DNA of 64,000 bases from Actinorhabdospora filicis (GTDB lineage: Bacteria; Actinomycetota; Actinomycetes; Mycobacteriales; Micromonosporaceae): contig NZ_BSTX01000004.1 in the NCBI RefSeq assembly GCF_030269765.1, positions 256,990 to 320,989 of the forward strand, read 5' to 3'. The notes under the pieces were generated by a model that ran no database searches, was not told the DNA's origin, and worked only from the letters and a program-made list of their open reading frames with translations. Of this stretch, positions 8,092 through 16,321 are shown one piece after another. Both the position numbers and the translations under genes were made by a program. The stretch's first letter is position 1. Each line of letters starts with the position of its first letter.

Positions 8092-9601
8092 GCATCCGGC
8101 CGACGACGTTGCCCATGGCGCGGCGGACGCGTTCGTCCTGGTAGCCCTCTTCGGCCAGGGCCAGGGACCAGTGGTAGGTCCCGGCGACGAACATCATGGT
8201 GCCGCGCTTGTTGACGCACAGGCTGGTGTTCTGGATGCGGGTGCCGCGGCCGAGGCTGTCGGGGTAGGGGGAGTTCGACAGGAGGACCTGCTGGACGCCC
8301 TTGGGGCGGGGCATGTCGGGGTCGAAGCCGTCGGCCTCACCGGCGACGAGGTTGGGGAGCGCGTCGCCGTCCTTGAGGCCGGTGCCCTCCCAGACCCAGT
8401 GGTCGGTGTTCTGGACCAGCATCGGCATGGGGTAGTCGAGGATGCCGTTGTACTGGACGCCCAGGAAGCCCTGCTCGGCGGCCTTGCCCTTCTTCTGGAG
8501 CTTGCGCCAGCGGATGGTGGGGCCGTTCTCGCCGCCGTCGGGGTCCTTGAGGTCCTTCTCCTTGTAGCAGGTGACGGTGCGGCCCTCGTCCTCCACGCGG
8601 ACGTGCCAGTACATGCTGTTGGCGGCCAGGAACGCCTGGTGGGTCCCGGCGGCGTAGGCGGCCTCGGCGTGCCGGCGCATCTCGGTCGACCAGTACTCGT
8701 CGTGGCCGGCGTAGACCATCGTGGAGTACTTCTCGGGGTCGATGCGGCCCTCGTGGAGGTCGACGCTGGTGGCGTAGGTGACGTCGTGGCCGTGCTCCTC
8801 GGCCCAGCGGGCGAAGGCGGCGTCCAGCTCGAACAGGAGCGGGAGGCCGTGCTGGGCGTAGGGGCGGTTGTAGGACACCTTGATCGCCCGGTACTCCAGG
8901 CTGCCGAGGACGCCCCGGTCGTCGTAGCCCTTGTAGAAGCTCTTGCCGGTGACCTTGTCCATCGGCCAGATGTTGTACGCCTGGTAGGTCGTGGTCGGCT
9001 GGATCGCCAGGATGTCGGAGCCGCGGTCCAGTTCCCGGACGGTGAAGGGGTGGTAGCCGCGGTGGCCGTCGGCGCCGTCGAAGGCGGCGATGTAGATGCC
9101 GGACTTCCAGTCCTTCGGGATCTCCAGGCTCCACGTCTTGGGCCAGGGGCAGTTGATGGTGCCGAAGTCCTTGGCGAACTTCGGGACCTCGCACGCCTTC
9201 GCCTGCACGGTCGGGCTGGTGGTCATCAGCCGCGAACCGGTGCCGCCGTAGTGGCCGACGCGGTAGATGGAGATCGTGCAGTCGGGGGACGAGGCGTGCG
9301 TCGACACGTGGAAGTCGATCGTCTCGCCGCGGCTCACCGAGTCCGTGGACGCCCAGCCCTGGATCTGCCGCTTGAGGTCGTTCACGTCCTTCTTGCCGTT
9401 GGCCTTGGCGCGCCAGTCGTGGCCGGCCTGGGCGTTCTCGGGCACGAGGGGGTTGTCGCCGGTGCGGGCGGCGGGACGCATGGGGTAGCGGATCTCCGAG
9501 TCGAGCACCTCGTACGCGGCGATGGCGACGGCACCCGTCCCGAAGACCTTGAAGGCCTGACGCCGGGACACGCCCGGCTTCGACGAGCCGAACAAGCGCA
9601 T
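8072..9601 (-). CDS. Exported N,N-dimethylformamidase-beta-like protein
   Basis: A 509-aa protein with an N-terminal Tat-like signal: twin arginine at residues 13-14 (SRRQAFKVFG) followed by a short hydrophobic stretch. The rest resembles the large-subunit C-terminal domain of N,N-dimethylformamidase (blocks YRVGHYGGTGSR, AYNIWPMDK, YAGHDEYWS, FLAANSMYWHVR and the C-terminal FVAGTYHWSLAL). Such domains are common in actinomycete secreted proteins; the catalysed reaction here is not established. The start ATG at 9601 is preceded by AGGGGGA. It is monocistronic, and its 3' end overlaps the PH-like gene by 20 bases. Confidence 0.78.
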   Translation of the reverse strand: MRLFGSSKPGVSRRQAFKVFGTGAVAIAAYEVLDSEIRYPMRPAARTGDNPLVPENAQAGHDWRAKANGKKDVNDLKRQIQGWASTDSVSRGETIDFHVSTHASSPDCTISIYRVGHYGGTGSRLMTTSPTVQAKACEVPKFAKDFGTINCPWPKTWSLEIPKDWKSGIYIAAFDGADGHRGYHPFTVRELDRGSDILAIQPTTTYQAYNIWPMDKVTGKSFYKGYDDRGVLGSLEYRAIKVSYNRPYAQHGLPLLFELDAAFARWAEEHGHDVTYATSVDLHEGRIDPEKYSTMVYAGHDEYWSTEMRRHAEAAYAAGTHQAFLAANSMYWHVRVEDEGRTVTCYKEKDLKDPDGGENGPTIRWRKLQKKGKAAEQGFLGVQYNGILDYPMPMLVQNTDHWVWEGTGLKDGDALPNLVAGEADGFDPDMPRPKGVQQVLLSNSPYPDSLGRGTRIQNTSLCVNKRGTMMFVAGTYHWSLALAEEGYQDERVRRAMGNVVGRMLTQRES

Positions 9602-9934
9602 GGATCCCCCTGGAACTCACGAAAGCGGCTAGGGAATTGAACTGCCAACAAGGCGAATCGGCAACACCGCCGGTGAATTGGCCCCCAGTCGCAACGAAAC
9701 CGTGACCAACATGTATACGTCCCCGTGGCAACCTGATCGGCTTTGCCGTGCTCGCGGGTGACGTGGGCTACCTGACCTGGGGCCTTTCCGGACGAACCGG
9801 TGCCAACCAGGTGTGTCCCCGGTCATTTTCGCATAATGCCGAATATGGGCAGGCTCACGCGAAGCGCGCATTTCTCTCCGTTTCGCGGCGAACCCCGATG
9901 TGCCGGTCGGCGATTCGTGCGGCGGACGGAAAAG
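9602..9934. other. Intergenic region, no gene seen
   Basis: Upstream of the exported protein gene and downstream of the LPXTG gene, both on the minus strand. It is less G+C rich than its surroundings and should contain the promoter for the 8072-9601 gene, but I could not fix a -35/-10 pair. No gene with a convincing binding site or composition was found. Confidence 0.5.
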
Positions 9935-9966
9935 CGCCCCACCGGGACCAGCGTCCCGATGGGGCG
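9935..9966 (-). terminator. Intrinsic terminator of the LPXTG protein gene
   Basis: A 13-bp stem with one mismatch (CGCCCCACCGGGA against TCCCGATGGGGCG) and a 6-base loop, starting 25 bases beyond the stop of the minus-strand LPXTG gene. Confidence 0.75.
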
Positions 9967-9991
9967 AAGTGTTACTCCGAGACCGTCGGCG

Positions 9992-11575
9992 TCAGTACTC
10001 GCCACCCGTGGTGCGGGCCCGCTTACGGCGCGCCACGATCACGAAGGCGGCACCGGCGGCCAGGAGGGCCGCCGCGGCCACGCCCATGATGGTGAGGCCC
10101 GCACCGGTGGTCGGCAGGCCGCCGCCGTCGGTGGGCGACGGGGACGGGGACTGCGTCGGGCCGGCGGTCACCTTGAAGGTGATCGGCGCGGTGTTGTTCG
10201 CCGCGACGGTGTCCGGCTGGCCGGAGGCGACCTTCACGACGCCGTCGGCGCCGATCTTCTCGACGTCGGCGCGCAGGACGAACTCGAAGTCCTTCGTGGC
10301 GCCCTTGTCGAACTTGCCGGTGATGACGCACTTGTAGGTCGAGCCCTCGGCGACGCAACCGGCGGGGGCCTTCAAGACCGTCGTGCCGGTCGGCGCGGTG
10401 AACGTGACCGTGTAGGACTCGTCGATCGCCCACGGGCCGTTGTTGGTGACGGTGACCTTGGCGGTGGTCTGGCCGCCGACGGTGGTGTCGGGGGTGGTGG
10501 CGGCGATGCCGAGGTCGGCGGTGTCCTCGCGGGTGAAGACGGCGAACTCCGCGGCGTTGTCCTGGCCGGAGGAGTCGTCCTCGAAGTGCTCCTCGATGGC
10601 CTTGGCCGACACCGACGGGGCCGCCAGTGCGAGCACCGGCTCACCGCCCTCGGGGGTGGCCTTGCCCTCCAGCGCGTTGGCGATGGCCCACGACACCACG
10701 CCGCCCTTCAGCTTCGCGCGCGCCGGGGCGTCGGCGTCGACGGCGTAGGCGAGCCCGCCCGGCAGGACGTACTTGCCGTGCCCGGCGACGGTGGCCTTCG
10801 GGAGGTCGCACTGGATGGCGCGCTTCTCGCCGTTGTCCTCGTCGGTGAAGCGGCAGCCCTCGGGCAGCTTCGTCACGCGCATGTGCTGCGGCAGCATGAT
10901 CGAGAACTGCAGGCCCACGGCGGTGGACGCGGAGTCGTTCTCGATGGCGAAGTCGTCGCCGTCGAGGACGCCGGTCTCGCCCGGGCGGACCACCAGGTCG
11001 GTGCCGCGCACCCAGACCGCCATGTCGAAGCCCTTGTCGAGCAGGACGGTGGCGGCGAACTCGGAGGAGTTGTCCGCCTCGTCGCGCTCGGGCTGGTCGG
11101 CGGTCACCGACACGCTCACCTGGCCGATGCGCTCGGGCGTGTCACCGATCTCCGACACGTTCGAGGTGACGGTGAAGGCCCGCAGATTGCGGATGGAGCC
11201 GGGGGCGATGTCACCGAGGTTGCAGGTGCCCGAGCCGTCGCCATTGACCGCGCACTTGGCGGCCAGGTCGGCGGCGAGGGTGATGCTCCCGGCGTCGGTC
11301 GCGGCGGGGAGCTTGAAGTGGAGGACGACGTTGGTCGCGGTCACGGTGGAGTCGGCGTTGTTCCGCACGTCCACGCGGAGGTCCTTGCGGCCGCCGTCGA
11401 GGGGGAGGCCGACGACGCGGCCGTCGTCACCGTCATAGGCCGGGATCTCGACGCTCAGGTCGACCTGGCCCTCGTCCGCCATCGCGGGGGCCGCGGCCAG
11501 ACCCGCGATCAGGGCGGCGGCGCCGGCCAGGGAGGCGGCGCGTCGCAGCGCCCGCCGGGAGGGGGTGAAGGGCAT
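9992..11575 (-). CDS. LPXTG-anchored surface protein with DUF11/CARDB-like domains
   Basis: A 527-aa secreted protein. A basic N-terminus and hydrophobic stretch end in AAPAMADEG, a typical signal peptidase site. Several immunoglobulin-like beta domains follow; the last has the DUF11 pattern (ADLGIAATTPDTTVGGQTTAKVTVTNNGPW). The C-terminus holds a sortase signal LPTTG at residues 487-491, a hydrophobic helix and the basic tail RRKRAR. The protein should therefore be covalently linked to peptidoglycan by a sortase, which is not encoded in this window. A Ser/Pro-Thr spacer precedes LPTTG. The ligand is unknown. It is transcribed alone, with a terminator at 9935-9966. Confidence 0.88.
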   Translation of the reverse strand: MPFTPSRRALRRAASLAGAAALIAGLAAAPAMADEGQVDLSVEIPAYDGDDGRVVGLPLDGGRKDLRVDVRNNADSTVTATNVVLHFKLPAATDAGSITLAADLAAKCAVNGDGSGTCNLGDIAPGSIRNLRAFTVTSNVSEIGDTPERIGQVSVSVTADQPERDEADNSSEFAATVLLDKGFDMAVWVRGTDLVVRPGETGVLDGDDFAIENDSASTAVGLQFSIMLPQHMRVTKLPEGCRFTDEDNGEKRAIQCDLPKATVAGHGKYVLPGGLAYAVDADAPARAKLKGGVVSWAIANALEGKATPEGGEPVLALAAPSVSAKAIEEHFEDDSSGQDNAAEFAVFTREDTADLGIAATTPDTTVGGQTTAKVTVTNNGPWAIDESYTVTFTAPTGTTVLKAPAGCVAEGSTYKCVITGKFDKGATKDFEFVLRADVEKIGADGVVKVASGQPDTVAANNTAPITFKVTAGPTQSPSPSPTDGGGLPTTGAGLTIMGVAAAALLAAGAAFVIVARRKRARTTGGEY

Positions 11576-12566
11576 TCGGGGTCTCCACGGAGCAGGAGAG
11601 ATGGGGGTACGCCGGGGTGACGTTAACGGTGCACACGCCGAAGTGGCACGGCTCTGTTGCCACCGAATCGGGTTCGATGCGCAACCGTTACCGGGAAACT
11701 CGGCAAGCCGGACACAAGGTCACCCGGGTGGGAGGTGACCCGCACGAGAGGTCACCGGGACCAGTGGCGCCCGGGGCGGGGCGATGGATGTGGCTCGCGT
11801 GGGACGGGGAGGGACGCCTGGCGCGGGGCGGGACAGGGGCGGGCCGTGCGTGGCGGCGGGGGCAGGGCTGAACCCGGCCGGACGCCGCTCGGCCCGGAGG
11901 CGCGGTGGCATGCCCCGGCCCGCCGGGAAGGCGGCCCCGGGAGACGCGGTGGACCATGCCGCCCGCGACCACCAACCCACCGCCTGCCACCCACCGCCCG
12001 GCGGTCTCACAGGATAAGTGCCCGGCGGAGGGCAGGACCTCGCTTACCACCCACTCGGAGATGCGGCGGCACGCCCCGGCCCGCCAAAAGGCGGCCCCGG
12101 GGACGAGTGAGGGGCCGGGTCGTGTTCGCCGCTCGGCGCGGAAGGCGCTGCGGACCCGCCACCCGGCGGCCTCGCGGCGTGAGTGCCCGGCGGAGGGCAG
12201 GACCTCGCTCACCGCTCGGCCCGGAGGTGCCCTGGCGCTGCGGGACGCGGCTGGCGGCGGGCCTGCCGCCAGCCGCGCGACGGGTGGGGCCGGGATGCGC
12301 GAGACGGTGGGCTGGGTGGGCCGGGTGCTTCGGTGGCTCGGGCGGCCTGCGGCAGGTGGCTCGCGGTGGCCGTGCCGCCGGGTCCCCTGCGGGGGTGGGC
12401 CGGGGCCGCACGGACTGGTGCTCGGGGTGGCCCCGCCGGGTCTGGCTCACCGTTCGGTCAGCCCCAGCCCCAGCCCGACCCCGGGCAGCGCGTCACCCAC
12501 CGAACCACCCCGTCAATCAGCAGGGACCCTTCCCATTGCCGCAACATTTCCGTAGGCTCCCGGGGC
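11576..12566. other. 990-bp intergenic region with degenerate repeats
   Basis: No convincing gene lies between the divergent LPXTG and MFS genes. The open frames on both strands are a by-product of very high G+C, lack ribosome binding sites, and translate to Arg/Pro-rich low-information sequence. The main content is the 161-164-bp imperfect tandem duplication listed separately. Confidence 0.6.
11905..12225. repeat. Imperfect tandem repeat, unit about 161-164 bp
   Basis: The string GTGCCCGGCGGAGGGCAGGA occurs at 12019 and again at 12183 (offset 164). GCCCCGGCCCGCC followed by AAGGCGGCCCCGGG occurs at 11912 and 12073 (offset 161). The copies have diverged by point changes and small indels. No coding function is apparent. 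Confidence 0.75.
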
Positions 12567-13742
12567 ATGTCCATCGTGCGCGCACGCGTGGCCGTGGTGG
12601 CCTGTTTCATCGCCCACGGCGTCCTTTACACCTCCTGGCTGTCCCGGATCCCCGAGATCAAGGGTGAGCTCGGCCTGTCCGAGGGCGGGCTGGGCCTGCT
12701 TCTGCTGGCACCGCCGGCGGGGGCGATCGCGGCGATGCCGTTCGCGGGGACGGCGTGCGCGAGGTTCGGCACCAAGCGGACCGCGAGGGCGCTGCTGGTG
12801 GCGTACTGCCTGCTCATCTCGCTGATCGGGTTCACCGGCGGGTCGGTGTGGACTCTCGCGGGGGCGCTGGTCGTCGCCGGTGCGGTGGTGGGGGCGTTCG
12901 ATGTGGCGATGAACGCGCAGGGCGCGACGGTGGAGCGGACGGCGGGCAGGCCGCTGATGGGTGGTTTTCACGCGTCCTGGAGCCTCGGGGCGGCCGCGGG
13001 GGCGGCGCTGGGGGGTTTGTGCGCGCAGTACTCGGTGGCGTTGTGGGTGCAGCTGGGCGGGCTGGGGATACTGCTGCTTCTGGTGGCGTGGCCGCTGACG
13101 GCGCCGATGCTGCCCGACCGGGAGCGGGAGGGGGACGGCGCGAAGCGCAAGGGGTTCCGGCTGGAACTGCCCCTGGTCCTGCTGGGGATCGTGGCGTTCG
13201 CGGGTCTGCTCGCCGAGGGCGCGGCGGCCGACTGGACGGCGGTGTTCCTCAAGCAGGAGCTGGACGCCTCGGCGCTGGTGGCCGGGTGGGGTTACGGGGT
13301 GTTCGCGCTGGCGATGTTCGCCGGGCGGCTGGTCTCCGACGTGATCGTGGGGCGGTTCGGGCGGGGCGCGGCGATCGCGGCGTGCGCGGTGGTCGGCGCG
13401 GTGGGGATGAGCGCGGGGATGCTGGTCTCGCGGGTGTGGGCGGGGCAGGTCACGTTCATCGTGGGCCTGGCGCTGCTGGGGCTGGGGCTGGCGGTGATCG
13501 TGCCGACGCTGTTCGGGGCGGCGGGCGACGGGCCGGGCATCGCGGTGGTGTCGGCGATCGGCTACGCGGGGTGGTTGCTGGGGCCGGTCATCATCGGCGG
13601 GCTGGCGGAGGCGCTGACGCTGCCGGTGGCGATGTGGACCATCCCGGCGCTGACGCTGCTGGGCGGCATCGCCGCGCCGCTGGGCGTCCGCGCGCTACAA
13701 AGGAAGGACCGCCGAGAGGTCGGCGCGGGAACCCTCGGCTGA
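12567..13742 (+). CDS. MFS transporter (YbjJ/fucose-permease-like)
   Basis: A 391-aa, about 12-helix major facilitator protein. The N-terminus SIVRARVAVVACFIAHGVL, the loop SRIPEIKGELGLSEGGLG and the motif SRVWAG fit the YbjJ-type subgroup of sugar-permease-like carriers, whose substrates are mostly unknown. It is located in the cytoplasmic membrane. ATG at 12567 is chosen because the first helix begins there; a TAGGCT box lies 8 bases upstream, so the message may be nearly leaderless. The gene's last 48 bases overlap the convergent SCP-like gene. Confidence 0.85.
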   Translation: MSIVRARVAVVACFIAHGVLYTSWLSRIPEIKGELGLSEGGLGLLLLAPPAGAIAAMPFAGTACARFGTKRTARALLVAYCLLISLIGFTGGSVWTLAGALVVAGAVVGAFDVAMNAQGATVERTAGRPLMGGFHASWSLGAAAGAALGGLCAQYSVALWVQLGGLGILLLLVAWPLTAPMLPDREREGDGAKRKGFRLELPLVLLGIVAFAGLLAEGAAADWTAVFLKQELDASALVAGWGYGVFALAMFAGRLVSDVIVGRFGRGAAIAACAVVGAVGMSAGMLVSRVWAGQVTFIVGLALLGLGLAVIVPTLFGAAGDGPGIAVVSAIGYAGWLLGPVIIGGLAEALTLPVAMWTIPALTLLGGIAAPLGVRALQRKDRREVGAGTLG

Positions 13743-14036
13743 GACCTTCGCGGCGTCCATCGCCTCGTCCCAGGTCTGACGGCCGAGGGCCAGGCGCAGC
13801 CAGGTCGCCGGATCGGTCTCGATGACGTTCGGGGGCGTGCCGCGGGTGTGGCGAGGGCCTTCGCCGCACTGGACGGCCCCGTACGGCGGGACGCGGACCT
13901 CGACGTTGCGGCCGGGCCACTTCTCGGCCAGCACGGTGAGGGTGTCGCGGACGGCGGCGCGCAGCTCGGCGCGTTCGGGGCGCTCACCGGCGTCGATGGC
14001 GTCGAGCACGGCGGCGGCGGAGGAGAGATCGCTCAC
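13695..14036 (-). CDS. Sterol-carrier-family (SCP-like) protein
   Basis: A 113-aa soluble protein with the pattern of the bacterial SCP family found beside purF in actinobacteria: AELRAAVRDTLTVLAEKWPGRNVEVRVPPYGAVQC, then RGTPPNVIETDPATWLRLALG. The family is related to the C-terminal sterol-carrier fold; the ligand is unknown. GTG 14036 is the start, with TAGCCT exactly 6 bases upstream, so a leaderless mRNA is predicted. The 3' end overlaps the MFS gene. Its closeness to purF matches known conserved gene order. Confidence 0.82.
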   Translation of the reverse strand: MSDLSSAAAVLDAIDAGERPERAELRAAVRDTLTVLAEKWPGRNVEVRVPPYGAVQCGEGPRHTRGTPPNVIETDPATWLRLALGRQTWDEAMDAAKVSAEGSRADLSAVLPL

Positions 14037-14190
14037 CCGCTGAGGCTAACCGCACATAACAATGACCGATCGACCGATGGCGGCTCCCGCCCCGAACGCC
14101 GGGAGACTGTTGCGGGCACCCATGGCCACTCAGCGGTGGGGCCGTGCGGCATAGTGGCCGTCGGATCGATGTAAGGCGACCCTGGAGGCG

Positions 14191-16149
14191 ATGGACGTGG
14201 CGGCAGACCGGAAGTTGTCGCGCTTTGTGCGCGGCCTCGCGGCCTCGACGCTGGCGATGCTGGCCCTGGTGGTGGTCCCGGCGACGGCGGCGCACGCCGA
14301 CCAGGAGATCGGGGTCCAGTTCAGCCCACCGCAGGTGAGCGTGCAGATCGGCGGCCAGAACGCCACCTCCGCGCTCTACCTGGTCAACCATGACGCGGCG
14401 CGCACGTTCGCGATGAACGTGCAGGTCAGCATGCAGGGCCTCCAGCAGGTGGCGGGCATGGAGAGCCAGGCCGGATCGGGCTGCCAGGGCGGCGGCGGGA
14501 ACTTCCAGTGCCAGGTCGGACCGGGGCAGACCGCCCAGATCAACCTGTCGATCGCGCCGAAGACCGAGAGCAACCTCGCCGAGGGGCAGCCGGTCAGCGG
14601 CATGGTGAACGTGGCCGTGCAGGCGCGCGACCAGGCCAACCAGGGCGGCAACAGCAGCGGCCAGATGCAGGTCACCGTCACCGGTGGCAAGTCCAAGAAC
14701 ACCGTGACCTCGGTGACCGGCATCATCACCGACGCCAAGGGCGAGCCCCTGGACGCCGTCGACGTCACCATGAAGGACAGCGCGGGCGGCACCTTCACGG
14801 CCAAGACGAACGCCTCGGGCAAGTACGAGTTCAAGTCCACGCAGGGCAAGGAGATCCAGCCCGGCGAGCTGACGGTGACGGCCAAGAAGGACGGCTACAC
14901 CGAGAAGACCCAGACGACCAACGCGGTCAAGGGCACCCCGGCCAACATCAACTTCTCCATGGTCAAGGAGGGCGCCTCCGACGCGCCCAGCCAGGCGCAG
15001 CCGGCCGGTCCGTCCGGCAACAACGGCGCCGCGCCCAAGGCCGAGGACGAGGGCTGGGGCACCGGTACGTGGATCCTGGCGATCGTCGGCGTGCTGTTCG
15101 TCGTCGGCGGCATCGTCGCCATCGTGCTGCTGCTCAAGCGCGGCAAGAACGACGAGGACGACGAGGACATGTTCTCCGACCGTCCTCCGGCGCACACCCC
15201 CAAGGCCGCCCAGACCGGGACGCCGGGCGTGTACGACGCCGGTCCGCGCAGCCCCGTCATGGACGCGCCCACGATGATCCACAACGGGCCGCTGCTGGAC
15301 CTGGACAACGACGACGACCTGGCGCGCTACGGCTCCGGCGGTTCCCCGACCGGCGGCTTCGGCCCGGCCTACGGCTCGCGCGGTGACAACGCGCCCACGC
15401 AGATGTTCGACCCGCGCGACGCGGCCGGACCGGGCGCCCGCGGCGACAACGCGGCGACCCAGATGTTCGACCCGCGCGGCGGGGAGTCCGGCTACGGCCA
15501 GCAGGGCGCGCAGCAGCCCGGTTACGGCTCCGACCAGCGCGGTGGCTACGGCGACCAGCGCGGTGGGTACGCCCCCGACCAGGGCGGCTACGGGCAGCAG
15601 CAGGGCGGCGGCTACGACCAGCGCGGCCGGGACGCCTACCCCGACCAGCGCGGCGGCTACGGCTCCGAGCAGGGCGGCTACGGCCAGCAGGGCTCGCAGG
15701 GCTACGGCGGCCAGCAGCAGGGCTACGGCTCCGACCAGCGGGGCTACCAGCAGGGCGGCTACGACCAGCGCGGCGGCCAGGCCGGTGGCTACGGCCAGCA
15801 GCAGGGCGGCGGTGGCGGGTACGCCGACCAGCGCGGCTACGACCAGGACCCGCGCACCGGCTACGGCCAGCAGGGCGGCTCCCAGCAGCAGGGCTATGGT
15901 CAGCAGCAGGGCGGCCAGCAGGGCTACGACCAGCGCGGCGGCTACGACCAGCAGCGCGGCTCCTACGGCACCGAGCAGCCCGGCCAGGCCGGGCAGGGCG
16001 GCTACGGCCAGCAGGGCGGCCAGCAGTCCTACGAGGCCGACCCGCGTTACGACACCCGGCCCCCGCAGCCGGGCGGGTACGACCAGCGCGACCCGCGTGA
16101 CCCGGGTTACGACGAGCGCGGCGGATACGACGACCGTCCCCGCTGGTGA
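14191..16149 (+). CDS. Secreted/membrane protein with CarboxypepD_reg-like domain and Q/G/Y-rich cytoplasmic tail
   Basis: The 652-aa product begins with a signal peptide ending in ATAAHA. An extracellular part follows, with a beta domain and a carboxypeptidase-regulatory-like domain (TGIITDAKGEPLDAVDVTMKD). One membrane helix lies near residues 291-317 and an acidic stop (NDEDDED) comes next. The cytoplasmic tail has two THR-containing repeats (NAPTQMFDPR and NAATQMFDPR). From about residue 433 to the end it is a low-complexity run of GYGQQ, GGYDQRG and related units. Such Gln/Gly/Tyr-rich sequence resembles prion-like domains that phase-separate in eukaryotes. RBS CTGGAGG precedes ATG 14191. 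The gene is followed by a strong terminator. Function unknown. Confidence 0.8.
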   Translation: MDVAADRKLSRFVRGLAASTLAMLALVVVPATAAHADQEIGVQFSPPQVSVQIGGQNATSALYLVNHDAARTFAMNVQVSMQGLQQVAGMESQAGSGCQGGGGNFQCQVGPGQTAQINLSIAPKTESNLAEGQPVSGMVNVAVQARDQANQGGNSSGQMQVTVTGGKSKNTVTSVTGIITDAKGEPLDAVDVTMKDSAGGTFTAKTNASGKYEFKSTQGKEIQPGELTVTAKKDGYTEKTQTTNAVKGTPANINFSMVKEGASDAPSQAQPAGPSGNNGAAPKAEDEGWGTGTWILAIVGVLFVVGGIVAIVLLLKRGKNDEDDEDMFSDRPPAHTPKAAQTGTPGVYDAGPRSPVMDAPTMIHNGPLLDLDNDDDLARYGSGGSPTGGFGPAYGSRGDNAPTQMFDPRDAAGPGARGDNAATQMFDPRGGESGYGQQGAQQPGYGSDQRGGYGDQRGGYAPDQGGYGQQQGGGYDQRGRDAYPDQRGGYGSEQGGYGQQGSQGYGGQQQGYGSDQRGYQQGGYDQRGGQAGGYGQQQGGGGGYADQRGYDQDPRTGYGQQGGSQQQGYGQQQGGQQGYDQRGGYDQQRGSYGTEQPGQAGQGGYGQQGGQQSYEADPRYDTRPPQPGGYDQRDPRDPGYDERGGYDDRPRW

Positions 16150-16156
16150 TCTCGCG

Positions 16157-16182
16157 CACGGGCCGGGGCGACCCGGCCCGTG
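16157..16182 (+). terminator. Intrinsic terminator before purF
   Basis: A perfect 11-bp stem CACGGGCCGGG with its complement around GCGA, directly after the stop of the preceding gene and followed by a T-rich TGTTATT. Confidence 0.85.
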
Positions 16183-16321
16183 TGTTATTCCCCCGAACGG
16201 GGGATGAAGCGCCCTACCGTGACGTGGGGGTGACTTTTCCGTCCTCCGGCCGCCGCGCTCCTCGCGGTCGGTGCTTGTACAGTTGACCGCGAAAAGACCC
16301 CTGCTCAGCGAGGAGTGCCGC

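Noticed and set aside
11576-12566. Protein-coding frames in the gap before the MFS gene
   Set aside because: They lack binding sites, are Arg/Pro-rich, and shift frame across the degenerate repeat.
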